64,000 nt of DNA from assembly GCF_020532555.1 (NCBI RefSeq), contig NZ_JAJBBR010000008.1:186001-250000 (forward strand). Direction: 5' to 3'. Both the position numbers and the translations under genes were made by a program. This stretch comes from Microvirga lenta (GTDB lineage: Bacteria > Pseudomonadota > Alphaproteobacteria > Rhizobiales > Beijerinckiaceae). Below, piece by piece: positions 41,149 through 49,971 of this stretch (the first letter of the stretch is position 1; each line of letters opens with the position of its first letter). The notes beneath the pieces were generated by a model, which was given only the letters and a program-made list of their open reading frames with translations, searched no databases and was not told where the DNA came from.

Positions 41149-42630
41149 CTACTCCGCCGCCTCGAGCGCATCGCGCCGGCCGACGATGCGCGTGGCATGG
41201 GTCTGGCCGGAGGCGGTCTCGCTCAGGGCCTTGAACAGGAGGTTGCGGGCGACCGTCGCACGGTAGGCGGACGAGGCCCGGAGATCGTCGAGGGGCTGGT
41301 AGTCGCGCCCGATGGCCGCGAGCGCCTCGCCCCAGGACGACGCTTCGTCGAGGGAGATGCCGGCAAGCGCCCGCTCCGTTTCAGAGGCCCGTTTCGGAAT
41401 GCCCGCCATGCCCCCGAAGGCGATGCGGGCCGAGGCGACGCGGCGCCCGTCCAGCGTCAGCCTGAAGGCCCCCATGACGGCCGAGATGTCCTCGTCGAAG
41501 CGCTTCGAGACCTTGTAGGCGCGGAAGACCTCGTGGGCCTTCGGCTTCGGCAGGACGACGCGGCGCACGTACTCGCCGGGCAGGCGATCCTGCCGGCGAT
41601 AGGCGATGAAGGAGTTTTCGAGGGGAATGGTGCGGATGCTCTCGCCCCGGCGCAGTTCGAGCTCGGCGCCCAGCGCGATCAGCGCCGGGGCGAGGTCGCC
41701 GATGGGCGAACCGTTCGCGATGTTGCCGCCCACGGTTCCCGAGGCGCGCACCTGCGCGGAACCGAAGCGGCGCATCAGCTCGCCGAGATCCGCATCGATG
41801 CGGGCGAGCGAGGCGTAAGCCTGCGCGTGCGTCGCCGTCGCCCCGATGGCGAGCGCGTCCGTACCGTCGTCGATGATGTCGAGGCCCGCCACGCGGCCGA
41901 GCCAGACGATCTTTTCGAGCTCGGCCATTCCCTTCGTGATCCACAGGCCCACATCGGTGCAGCCCGCGACCAGCGTGGCGTCGGGATGCTGCGCATAGAG
42001 CGCGGCGAGGGAATCCTCCGTGGCCGGAGCGGCGAAGAAACCGTCCGTGCCGCCGACGAACACGTCCTGCCCGTCCGCAAGACTCGTGAGGCCTTCCAAG
42101 GTCCGTTCGCTCGATTGCGTAAAGGAATCGTCGGGATCGCCGCCGCAGGCATCGAGCGCCGCATCGACGATGGGACGGTAGCCGGTGCAGCGGCAGAGAT
42201 TGCCCGCCAGCGCATCGTTGACCGCCTCGCGCGTCAGGGGACGCTCGCCCTCGTGATAGAGCGTGAACAGGCTCATCACGATGCCGGGGGTGCAGAAGCC
42301 GCATTGGGAACCGTGATGGGAGACCATGGCGGCCTGAACCGGATGGAAGTCGCCGTCGGCGACGAGATCCTCGACCGTCACCACCTCCGCGCCGTCCACC
42401 TGGCCGAGAAGCAGGATGCAGGCATTGACGGGCTCGTACTGCACCCGCCCGCCGCGCACGCGCCCGAGCGCGACCGTGCAGGCGCCGCAATCGCCTTCGG
42501 CGCAGCCTTCCTTTGTGCCGAGCTTGCGTTCCTGAAGCCTCAGGTAGTCCAGAAGCGTGGTGCGCGGGTGAAAGCCCGCGGCTTCGACAACTCGTCCATG
42601 CCGCCAAAAGCGGATCGCTTCCCGTGTCAC
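41149..42630 (-). CDS. xdhA: Xanthine dehydrogenase small subunit XdhA (2Fe-2S and FAD)
   Basis: A 493-aa electron-transfer subunit. The plant-type 2Fe-2S cluster is KEGCAEGDCGACTV with a later Cys; the second cluster is GSQCGFCTPG and GNLCRCTGYRP. An FAD domain follows from about 190 (LVAGCTDVGLW), with TVGGNIANGSPIGDLAPALIAL, and a CO-dehydrogenase-type C-terminal domain. GGAGG at 42637-42641 sits directly against ATG 42636 but 6 nt before GTG 42630, so GTG is preferred. A hairpin at 42651-42676 lies just upstream. xdhB starts 3 nt after its stop. Confidence 0.93.
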   Translation of the reverse strand: MTREAIRFWRHGRVVEAAGFHPRTTLLDYLRLQERKLGTKEGCAEGDCGACTVALGRVRGGRVQYEPVNACILLLGQVDGAEVVTVEDLVADGDFHPVQAAMVSHHGSQCGFCTPGIVMSLFTLYHEGERPLTREAVNDALAGNLCRCTGYRPIVDAALDACGGDPDDSFTQSSERTLEGLTSLADGQDVFVGGTDGFFAAPATEDSLAALYAQHPDATLVAGCTDVGLWITKGMAELEKIVWLGRVAGLDIIDDGTDALAIGATATHAQAYASLARIDADLGELMRRFGSAQVRASGTVGGNIANGSPIGDLAPALIALGAELELRRGESIRTIPLENSFIAYRRQDRLPGEYVRRVVLPKPKAHEVFRAYKVSKRFDEDISAVMGAFRLTLDGRRVASARIAFGGMAGIPKRASETERALAGISLDEASSWGEALAAIGRDYQPLDDLRASSAYRATVARNLLFKALSETASGQTHATRIVGRRDALEAAE

Positions 42631-42650
42631 AATCATCCTCCGCCGGTTGC

Positions 42651-42676
42651 ACCCGGCTCCTTATGGTGAGCCGGGT
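42651..42676 (-). promoter_or_regulatory. Hairpin in the xdhA leader
   Basis: A perfect 8-bp stem (42651-42658 with 42669-42676, 10-nt loop) ends 10 nt before the ribosome site of xdhA on the transcribed strand. The loop carries AAGGAG. It may be part of the gloA terminator or a leader control; no T-run is present. Confidence 0.4.
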
Positions 42677-42763
42677 AGAATGACGGAGCAAGGGCTTTTC
42701 GCCAACACCATCCTTAGGCGTGGCCTCGGACGAAGGCCAGGGAAGCGCCGAAACGCTTGGCCC

Positions 42764-43204
42764 TTACCAGCTTCCGGTGTTCGGCATGGAGGCCCAGGGC
42801 TCCTGCGGCTCTTTGGGCTCGCCGCGCTGGAGCAGCTCGATGGAGATGTTGTCCGGGGTCTTGATGAAGGCCATGTAGCCGTCGCGCGGCGGACGGTTGA
42901 TGGTGATGCCCGCATCCATCAGCTTCCGGCAGGTCTCGTAGATATCGTCGACCCGATAGGCGAGATGGCCGAAATTCCGCCCTCCCGCATATTCATGCTC
43001 GTCCCAGTTATAGGTGAGTTCGAGCAGGGGAGCCCTCGTGTCCTTGGCCTTCTCCACGTCTCCGGGGGCGGCGAGGAAGACGAGGGTGAAACGGCCCTTC
43101 TCGTTCTCGATCCGGCGGGTCTCGACGAGGCCGAACTTGTTGCAGAAGAAGTCGAGGGATTTGTCCAGGTCCGAAACGCGAACCATCGTGTGCAGGTATT
43201 CCAT
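42764..43204 (-). CDS. gloA: Lactoylglutathione lyase (glyoxalase I)
   Basis: A 146-aa metalloenzyme that converts the methylglyoxal-glutathione hemithioacetal to S-lactoylglutathione. The pattern is typical: [60 protein letters not shown], and IELLQRGEP, with His, Glu, His and Glu as metal ligands. Two adjacent ATGs (43207 and 43204) exist; GGAG lies 6 nt before the second, which is chosen. It is divergent from pepN by about 200 nt. Glutathione reductase at 3.0-4.4 kb fits glutathione use. Confidence 0.93.
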   Translation of the reverse strand: MEYLHTMVRVSDLDKSLDFFCNKFGLVETRRIENEKGRFTLVFLAAPGDVEKAKDTRAPLLELTYNWDEHEYAGGRNFGHLAYRVDDIYETCRKLMDAGITINRPPRDGYMAFIKTPDNISIELLQRGEPKEPQEPWASMPNTGSW

Positions 43205-43401
43205 CATGGTCTCCCCTTTTGCCGAGGCTACGTGATGGCGCATTTGACGCAGAGATCAAGAGCCACCCGTCACAAGCACCAGGAAAGCTTGAGGATGTTT
43301 AATGTTTGTTAACCTTTCACCGTTCGCACCGCCGCAGCCTTGCACTGAATCGCTCAGGCCATAGATCAAAACAAAGTTACGCCAGCACGAAAGCTTTTCC
43401 G

Positions 43402-46050
43402 ATGCGCACCGACATTGCCCAGATCGTCCGCCTTGAGGATTACCGGCCCAGCGATTTCCTGATCGACCGCGTGGAACTCGATGTCCGGCTTCATCCCACG
43501 GCGACGCGGGTTACGGCCACGCTGGCCCTGCGGCCGAATCCGGAAGGGCGCGCGGATGCGCCCCTCGTGCTCGACGGCGACGAGGTGAACCTGAAGGCCC
43601 TGGCCCTCGACGGACGGTCCCTGCCGGGCGGCGAGTTCGGGGCCTCGCCGCAATCCCTGACCATCGCGCAGCCGCCGCGGCGGCCCTTCACGCTCACGAT
43701 CGAGACCGAGATCGACCCGACCTCGAACACCAAGCTCATGGGCCTCTACCGGTCGAGCGGCAACTACTGCACGCAGTGCGAGGCGGAAGGGTTCCGCCGC
43801 ATCACCTATTTCCTCGACCGGCCGGACGTGATGGCGGTCTACACCACCCGCATCGAGGCCGAGCGGGAGGAGGCGCCGGTGCTCCTCGGCAACGGCAACC
43901 TGGTCGAGGCCGGCGCCATCGAGGGCAAGGGCCGGCACTATGCCGTGTGGCACGATCCGCACCCGAAGCCGTCCTATCTCTTCGCCCTGGTCGGCGGACG
44001 CCTCGGCCGCGTGGCCAAGAGCTTCACCACCATGAGCGGCCGCGAGGTGGAGCTCGCCATCTATGTGGAGCCCGGCAAGGAGGATCGCGCCGACTACGCC
44101 CTCGATGCGCTGGAGCGTTCCATGCGCTGGGACGAACAGGCCTTCGGCCGGGAATACGATCTCGACGTGTTCAACATCGTCGCCGTGTCGGACTTCAACA
44201 TGGGCGCGATGGAGAACAAGGGCCTCAACATCTTCAACGACAAATACGTGCTGGCGAGCCCCGAGACCGCGACGGACGCGGACTACGCCAATATCGAGGC
44301 GATCATCGCGCACGAGTATTTCCACAACTGGTCGGGCAATCGCGTCACCTGCCGCGACTGGTTCCAGCTCTGCCTCAAGGAGGGCCTGACGGTCTTCCGC
44401 GACCAGGAATTCTCTTCCGACGAGCGCTCGCGTCCCGTGCACCGCATCGCCGAGGTCAAGACCCTGCGCGCGCGCCAGTTCCTGGAGGATGCGAGCCCCC
44501 TCGCCCATCCGGTGCGCCCGGCGCAGTACCGGGAGATCAACAACTTCTACACGGCCACCGTCTACGAGAAGGGCGCCGAGATCGTGCGGATGCTCAAGAC
44601 GCTGATCGGCCCCGAGGATTTCCGGCGCGGGATGGACCTCTATTACGAACGCTGCGACGGCACCGCCGCGACGGTGGAGGATTTCCTCGACGCCTTCGCC
44701 GAGGTGACCGGTCGCGACCTGTCCCATTTCGCCCGCTGGTATGCCCAGGCCGGCACGCCACGGGTGACGGTGAAGGGAACCTACGACGAGGCGGCGCGGA
44801 CCTACCGCCTCGACTTCACGCAGGAAACGCCCGCGACGCCGGGGCAGCCGACGAAGGAGCCCATGGCGATCCCGGTGGTGGTCGGCCTCGTGGCGCGTGA
44901 TGGAGGCGCGCTCGACGCCTCCGGCGACCGCGTGAATGCCCAGGGCGTGTTCCTGCTCGACAAGGCCAGCGACAGCGTGACCTTCACGGGCGTGGCCTCC
45001 CGGCCCGTCCCCTCGATCTTCCGGGGCTTCTCCGCTCCGGTGAAGGTCACGCTCGACCTGACGAACGAGGAACTTCTCGTTCTCCTGCGCCACGACAGCG
45101 ATGCCTTCAACCGCTGGCAGGCGGCGCAGACCGTCGCCATGCGTCTTCTGGTCGAGCTCTCGAAGGGAGCGTCCGTTCCCGATGCGGCAATCGCAGATTT
45201 CACCTCGGCGTTGCGCGCCTTCATGGAGGCGGATGCCCTGCAGGATCCTGCTTTCGCGGCCCTTGCGATCACGCTTCCCAGCGAGGCCGATATCGCGCAG
45301 GAGATCGGCGCGGATGTGGACCCCGACGCGATCCATCGCGCGCGCAGGCATATGCGCCGGCATATCGGGCAGGCCTGCCTCGAAACGTTGCAGGATTTCC
45401 GCCGTTCGCTTGCGGAGACGGGCGCCTACAGCCCCGATGCAGCGAGCGCGGGACGGCGCGCCCTGCGCAATGCGTCGCTGGATCTCCTGGCGGCCGCGGA
45501 CGCGGAGCTCGGCGAGGCGCTTGCGGGCGAGCAGTTCGCATCCGCCGGCAACATGACGGACCGTCTCGCATCGCTGAGCGTTCTGACGACGCTGCCGGGC
45601 GATGCACGGGAGAAGGCGCTGGCGCAGTTCGAGGAGCGCTATCGCCATGAGCCGCTCGTGCTCGACAAGTGGTTCACCCTGCAGGCCGCCATTCCCGAGG
45701 ATGGCACTCTGGAGCGCGTGAAGCGCCTGATGCAGCACCCCGCGTTCTCGATCAACAATCCCAACCGCGTGCGCTCGCTGGTGGGAAGTTTCGCGATGCT
45801 GAATCAGATGCAGTTCAATCGCGCGGACGGATCGGGCTACGAGTTCCTGGCCGATATCGTGCTGCGCGTGGACGCGTTGAATCCTCAACTTGCGGCACGG
45901 CTTCTGACCTCGTTCAGCAGCTGGCGAATGATGGAAAAAACGCGTCGCGGCAAGGCCGAACAAGCCCTGCGCCGCATCGCTGGAAAGCCCAATCTTTCCC
46001 GCGATGTAGGCGACATCGCGGCGCGTTCGCTGGAGGAACAGAATGCCTGA
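43402..46050 (+). CDS. pepN: Aminopeptidase N (M1 family)
   Basis: An 882-aa zinc aminopeptidase. GAMEN is at residues 268-272 (MGAMENKGLN) and the zinc motif HEYFHNW is at 304-310 with Glu in KEGLTVFRDQEF downstream. The N-terminal beta domain begins at about residue 15 (YRPSDFLIDRVELDVRLHP) and contains the MYASG-equivalent GLYRSSGNYCTQCEAEGFRRITYFLDRPD. The long helical C-terminal domain ends with RRIAGKPNLSRDVGDIAARSL. These are the E. coli PepN-type features. ATG 43402 gives the usual MRTDIAQ start; earlier in-frame ATGs lack homology. Confidence 0.96.
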   Translation: MRTDIAQIVRLEDYRPSDFLIDRVELDVRLHPTATRVTATLALRPNPEGRADAPLVLDGDEVNLKALALDGRSLPGGEFGASPQSLTIAQPPRRPFTLTIETEIDPTSNTKLMGLYRSSGNYCTQCEAEGFRRITYFLDRPDVMAVYTTRIEAEREEAPVLLGNGNLVEAGAIEGKGRHYAVWHDPHPKPSYLFALVGGRLGRVAKSFTTMSGREVELAIYVEPGKEDRADYALDALERSMRWDEQAFGREYDLDVFNIVAVSDFNMGAMENKGLNIFNDKYVLASPETATDADYANIEAIIAHEYFHNWSGNRVTCRDWFQLCLKEGLTVFRDQEFSSDERSRPVHRIAEVKTLRARQFLEDASPLAHPVRPAQYREINNFYTATVYEKGAEIVRMLKTLIGPEDFRRGMDLYYERCDGTAATVEDFLDAFAEVTGRDLSHFARWYAQAGTPRVTVKGTYDEAARTYRLDFTQETPATPGQPTKEPMAIPVVVGLVARDGGALDASGDRVNAQGVFLLDKASDSVTFTGVASRPVPSIFRGFSAPVKVTLDLTNEELLVLLRHDSDAFNRWQAAQTVAMRLLVELSKGASVPDAAIADFTSALRAFMEADALQDPAFAALAITLPSEADIAQEIGADVDPDAIHRARRHMRRHIGQACLETLQDFRRSLAETGAYSPDAASAGRRALRNASLDLLAAADAELGEALAGEQFASAGNMTDRLASLSVLTTLPGDAREKALAQFEERYRHEPLVLDKWFTLQAAIPEDGTLERVKRLMQHPAFSINNPNRVRSLVGSFAMLNQMQFNRADGSGYEFLADIVLRVDALNPQLAARLLTSFSSWRMMEKTRRGKAEQALRRIAGKPNLSRDVGDIAARSLEEQNA

Positions 46051-46246
46051 CAACCTCCTGAAAGGACTTGGTTTTTCTGTCCAGTACCACGAACGGCTGA
46101 TGCGCAATCGGCAGCGTAAATTTCTGTTAACCTAGATGATCACATAGCTAGACAAATCACTCGCCCATGATTCTATTGATGGTGATTCGGAGAGATGCGG
46201 CACGTCCTCCGATCAAGGACGTAAATGGTTCCGGAGGGAGAATCGC

Positions 46247-48574
46247 ATGGCGGGGGCGGTGACCGCATGCGTACCCGCTCGTGCGGGTACAATTCTCGGG
46301 GTAACGCGATCCGACGCGAACCCGACATATCGGCGACTTGAGCAATACGAACCCTGGCTCAGGCTTGCAGTTCCCGCTCTTCTCGCCCTCTTTCTCATCA
46401 CGCTCGCAGGCAGCGCGTGGATCCAGGTTCGCGAGAACCGGGAGGACACGCTCGTCGATGCGATCGCGGATATCGACATCGTCGCATCCCTTTCTGCCGC
46501 GAAGCTCGGCGACCGGGCCGCACCGGCCGATCATGCCGCGGCCGTCGCGCAGCTCGCGGGTCTCGCGGAGAGCATGCCGGACAGCGCCCTCGCGCACAGC
46601 CGCACGCTGCTTCTGGTCGATCAGTCCGGCAAGGTTCTGGCCGTCTACCCGGCGATGGAGAACGCGCCCGACACCCTCGCCGAGGTGCTCGGCGATGCGC
46701 AGCCCCTCGCCCTGTTCGCGGACCGCGCGGGCGTGATGACCATCAGGCTCGTCAGCGGCCAGGAAGGCATCGCGACCGTACGCTCCCTGCCGGCATCGTC
46801 CGGACGGATCGCCGTGATCCAGCCCCTGCCGGATGTGCTCTCCGGCTGGTGGACGCGCACCATCGGTCACGTGTCGCTGCTGGCCGCCACCATCGTCGTG
46901 CTGATCGGCATCGGCATCGCCTATGTGATGCAGGCGAACCGCGCCCGCGCTGCCGACGAGGTGTGCGAGAAGGTGCGCGACCGCATCGACTCCGCGCTGA
47001 ACCGAGGCCGCTGCGGCCTGTGGGACTGGGATATCGGCCGTGGCCGCATCTATTGGTCGGACTCGATGTACGAGCTTCTCGGCTACGAGCGGCAGGACGA
47101 GTTCCTCTCCTTCGGCGAAGTGAACGCCATGATCCATCCCGAGGATCAGGACCTGTACACGCTGGCCGAGCAGCTCGCTTCGGCCAGCACCTCGCTGGTG
47201 GATTACGAGTTCCGCATCCGCAGCCTCAGCGGCGACTGGGTGTGGCTGCGCGCCCGCGCCGAGCTGATGAACGATCCCGACGATGCGGCGAGCCATCTCG
47301 TGGGCATCGCGGTCGACGTCACGGAACAGCGCAAGCTGGAAGAGAAGACCGCCAAGGCCGACGCCCGCCTGCACGACGCGATCGAGGCGATCTCCGAGGC
47401 CTTCGTTCTCTGGGACGCCAACAACCGCCTCGTTCTCTGCAACTCGAAATTCCAGAAGCTGCACGAGTTGCCGGCCGAGGCGCCGCTTCAGGGCATGAGC
47501 TACGCCGAGGTGATGGCTCTCGGCCGTCCGCCGGAAGTGCAGCACCAGTTCGTCCGCGCGCAGAACCAGGACGTGGGCGCGCGCACCTTCGAGGCCCGCC
47601 TTCAGGACGGCCGCTGGCTGCAGATCAACGAACGGCGCACGAAGGACGGCGGCTACGTCTCCGTCGGCACGGACATCACCGCCCTCAAGCGCCACGAGCA
47701 CCGTCTGGTGGAATCCGAGAAGGAACTCATCGCCACGGTTCTCGACCTCAAGCAGTCGCGCCAGAAGCTCGAGGCGCAGACGCACCAGCTCGCCGATCTC
47801 GCCGAACGCTATCTCGACCAGAAGGCCCAGGCCGAGAGCGCCAACCGCGCGAAGTCCGAATTCCTGGCCAACATGAGCCATGAGCTGCGCACGCCGCTCA
47901 ACGCCATCATCGGCTTCGCGGAAGTGATGCAGAGCGGCATCTTCGGTTCGCTGGGCTCGGACAAGTACGAGGAATACTGCTCCGACATCCGCTCCAGCGG
48001 CGAGTACCTCCTCTCGGTCATCAACGACATCCTCGACATGTCGCGCATCGAGGCGGGCCGCACGAGCCTCAAGAAACAGCCCATCGAGGTTCATGCCTCG
48101 ATCCAGCGGGCGATCAAGTTGGTGAGCGAGCAGATCCGCGGCAAAAGCCTCTCCGTCTCCGTCGACGTGAACCCCGAGGACATCGTGGTCCCGGCCGACG
48201 AGCGTGCCCTGCACCAGATCCTGGTCAACCTGCTCCAGAACGCCACCAAGTTCACGAGCGAGGGCGGCTGCATCACGGTGCGCACCCGTCAGGCCGGCAA
48301 GGCGGTCAACATCTACGTCGAGGACAACGGCATCGGCATTCCGGCCCATGCCCTGCAGAAGCTCGGGCGTCCCTTCGAGCAGGTCGAAACCGAGTTCTCG
48401 AAGAGCTACAAGGGCTCTGGCCTCGGCCTCGCCATCGCCCGCTCGCTCACGGAACTGCACGGCGGCTCCCTGCGCATCAAGAGCCAGGAAGGCATCGGCA
48501 CCATCGTGCTGGTCCACCTGCCGCTTTCGGAGGCCACCAGCGCCGACATCGCGCTGGCCGACGCGGCGGCGTGA
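46247..48574 (+). CDS. Membrane PAS-domain sensor histidine kinase (CbrA/PleC/PdhS-like)
   Basis: A 775-aa sensor. Two membrane helices (about 38-58 and 206-225) frame a periplasmic domain. Two PAS domains follow (about 245-365, with YWSDSMYELLGYE, and 375-485, with DANNRLVLCNSKFQKLHE), then a coiled coil and HisKA with His545 (NMSHELRTPLNAIIGFAEVM). The HATPase end has NLLQNATKF, DNGIGIPAHAL and GSGLGLAIARS. The H-box sequence through SDIRSSGEYLLSVINDILDMSRIEAGR is that of the kinases that signal to DivK in alphaproteobacteria. Location next to pepN is like CbrA of Sinorhizobium, from memory. It has no cognate regulator gene here. Confidence 0.9.
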   Translation: MAGAVTACVPARAGTILGVTRSDANPTYRRLEQYEPWLRLAVPALLALFLITLAGSAWIQVRENREDTLVDAIADIDIVASLSAAKLGDRAAPADHAAAVAQLAGLAESMPDSALAHSRTLLLVDQSGKVLAVYPAMENAPDTLAEVLGDAQPLALFADRAGVMTIRLVSGQEGIATVRSLPASSGRIAVIQPLPDVLSGWWTRTIGHVSLLAATIVVLIGIGIAYVMQANRARAADEVCEKVRDRIDSALNRGRCGLWDWDIGRGRIYWSDSMYELLGYERQDEFLSFGEVNAMIHPEDQDLYTLAEQLASASTSLVDYEFRIRSLSGDWVWLRARAELMNDPDDAASHLVGIAVDVTEQRKLEEKTAKADARLHDAIEAISEAFVLWDANNRLVLCNSKFQKLHELPAEAPLQGMSYAEVMALGRPPEVQHQFVRAQNQDVGARTFEARLQDGRWLQINERRTKDGGYVSVGTDITALKRHEHRLVESEKELIATVLDLKQSRQKLEAQTHQLADLAERYLDQKAQAESANRAKSEFLANMSHELRTPLNAIIGFAEVMQSGIFGSLGSDKYEEYCSDIRSSGEYLLSVINDILDMSRIEAGRTSLKKQPIEVHASIQRAIKLVSEQIRGKSLSVSVDVNPEDIVVPADERALHQILVNLLQNATKFTSEGGCITVRTRQAGKAVNIYVEDNGIGIPAHALQKLGRPFEQVETEFSKSYKGSGLGLAIARSLTELHGGSLRIKSQEGIGTIVLVHLPLSEATSADIALADAAA

Positions 48575-48595
48575 GGACGGGCTGAGTTCCCCACT

Positions 48596-49531
48596 CTATC
48601 CGACGACACGCGGCTGCGCCGGAACGCCGAAAGGACATTCCAGCGCCGCCCGGTCCCAGCGGCCTGTCTCGGCTGCGGCCTCGTAGGTGGCCGACAGGAA
48701 ATCGAGCAGCAGCGTATCCGGCGCATCCGCCGTGCGGACGGCCTCGTAGGGCAGGATGAACTCGCCGAGGGTCGTATCGAAATAGGCTGGCGGCGGCACG
48801 GCGTGCTCGCGAAAGCCCTGGGGCTCCGGATAGGCGTAGGAGTAGAAGGCGGCCTGCGGGAAGGCCTCGCTGCCCGGCCAGAAGCCGGCGCTGCTCACCT
48901 CATGCGAATAGGCCTCGCGGGTGACCGCGTCCGGCAGTCCCGGCACACCGCCGGGATGAAGGGGAGCCGGCCTGCCGGAGAAGCGCGTCACCGCGAGATC
49001 GAAGCTGCCCCAGAAGAAGTGGACCGGGCTCGACTTGCCGAGAAAGCCGCTGCGGAAGAGCTTGAAGACGCGGTCGGCCTGCACCAGCGCGCGCCAGAAC
49101 CGGTGCGCCGCCTCGGCATCGTATTCGGAGTGCGTCCGGTCCTCCGGGAAGCGGATCGGATCGGAAACCTCGTTCGGCATCTCGTTGATCGCGACCGGGA
49201 TGCCGGTCCGGAGCAGGATGCCTATGAGGTCACCGTAGAAATCCGCGACCGTCCTGGGCCTCAGGTCGAGCGCCGCCTCGTCCCCGCGGCTCGTGCGGAC
49301 GACGACGCGATGCGCGATGAAATCGAAGTCGATCTCCAGGATTTCGGAACCGAACGGAACGGGCGAGGTTCCGAGCCCGCGCGCGGTGACGTAGAGCGGA
49401 ACGTGCCAGCCGTGGTTGAGCCAGGGCGACAGCGCGAGACGGACCTTGCCGACCACTTGGGTCCAGAGATGGAGGGTCGTGGCGGTCCCCCGCCAATCGG
49501 CATAGGGAATATCGGGCCAGACAATGTGCAT
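48596..49531 (-). CDS. DUF5996 family protein
   Basis: A 311-aa cytoplasmic protein of unknown function. Family features are the opening WPDIPYADWRGTATTLHLWTQ, then VRLALSPWLNHGWHVPLYVTARGL, FDFIAHRVVV, and the later KSSPVHFFWGSFDLAVTRFSGRPAP, HEVSSAGFWPGS and AFYSYAYPEP. The conserved His, Trp and Glu residues suggest an enzyme, but no reaction is known. ATG 49531 is preceded by GGAGG at 7 nt. It is convergent with the sensor kinase, whose stop is only 21 nt away. Confidence 0.88.
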   Translation of the reverse strand: MHIVWPDIPYADWRGTATTLHLWTQVVGKVRLALSPWLNHGWHVPLYVTARGLGTSPVPFGSEILEIDFDFIAHRVVVRTSRGDEAALDLRPRTVADFYGDLIGILLRTGIPVAINEMPNEVSDPIRFPEDRTHSEYDAEAAHRFWRALVQADRVFKLFRSGFLGKSSPVHFFWGSFDLAVTRFSGRPAPLHPGGVPGLPDAVTREAYSHEVSSAGFWPGSEAFPQAAFYSYAYPEPQGFREHAVPPPAYFDTTLGEFILPYEAVRTADAPDTLLLDFLSATYEAAAETGRWDRAALECPFGVPAQPRVVG

Positions 49532-49647
49532 GACGAGCCTCCGCACCGGGCGCCTGCCATCGGCAAGGCCGACCTCCGGCTCGCGCCGGGCGGATCGAGC
49601 TTAGATGTCTTCGGCCCGGCCGCAAGGCCGTCAGGTGTGCGGTCCCC

Positions 49648-49761
49648 TCAGAGAATGAGAGGCAGGTACAGAACGCCGATGACGCAGACGACCGACAGCA
49701 CGGCTGTGATCTCTGCCCAGCGTGACGTCCGACCCGCATTCTGGCTGTTATCGCCGTCCAT
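49648..49761 (-). CDS. Small single-pass membrane protein, 37 aa
   Basis: A 38-codon frame with ATG 49761 and GGGGTG about 7 nt upstream. The product starts MDGDNSQNAGRTSRWAE and finishes with one hydrophobic helix (ITAVLSVVCVIGVLYLPLIL) that reaches the C-terminus. The layout (polar acidic head, basic patch, helix) is protein-like. It lies 116 nt before the DUF5996 gene on the same strand. No family known; too short for routine gene calling. Confidence 0.5.
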   Translation of the reverse strand: MDGDNSQNAGRTSRWAEITAVLSVVCVIGVLYLPLIL

Positions 49762-49971
49762 GACTCGTCACCCCATCGCCTCGTGAGCGATATCCTGTCC
49801 CCATTTCCACACTAGGCCGGGCGGACCGGGGAAGATGTGCTCTGCGGCACATCCAAAATGATATCTTGTAACATATCGGATATCGTCCCTTCGGACAAGC
49901 CGGTGCCCGAATCAGGATCCGGCTCCCTGCGGAGGGTGGCGTTCGCCCGGCGTTGATGGTTGCGGGCGCAA

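Noticed and set aside
39325..42669. Open frame of 1,114 codons on the plus strand across the xdh genes
   Set aside because: Antisense to xdhA and xdhB, with low-complexity composition typical of GC-rich shadow frames.
49800..49970. Possible regulator remnant (SEGTISDMLQDIILD-like frame) and a 7-bp hairpin at 49834-49853 downstream of glnE
   Set aside because: The frame is short with no clear homology, and the hairpin lacks a T-run, so neither is supported.
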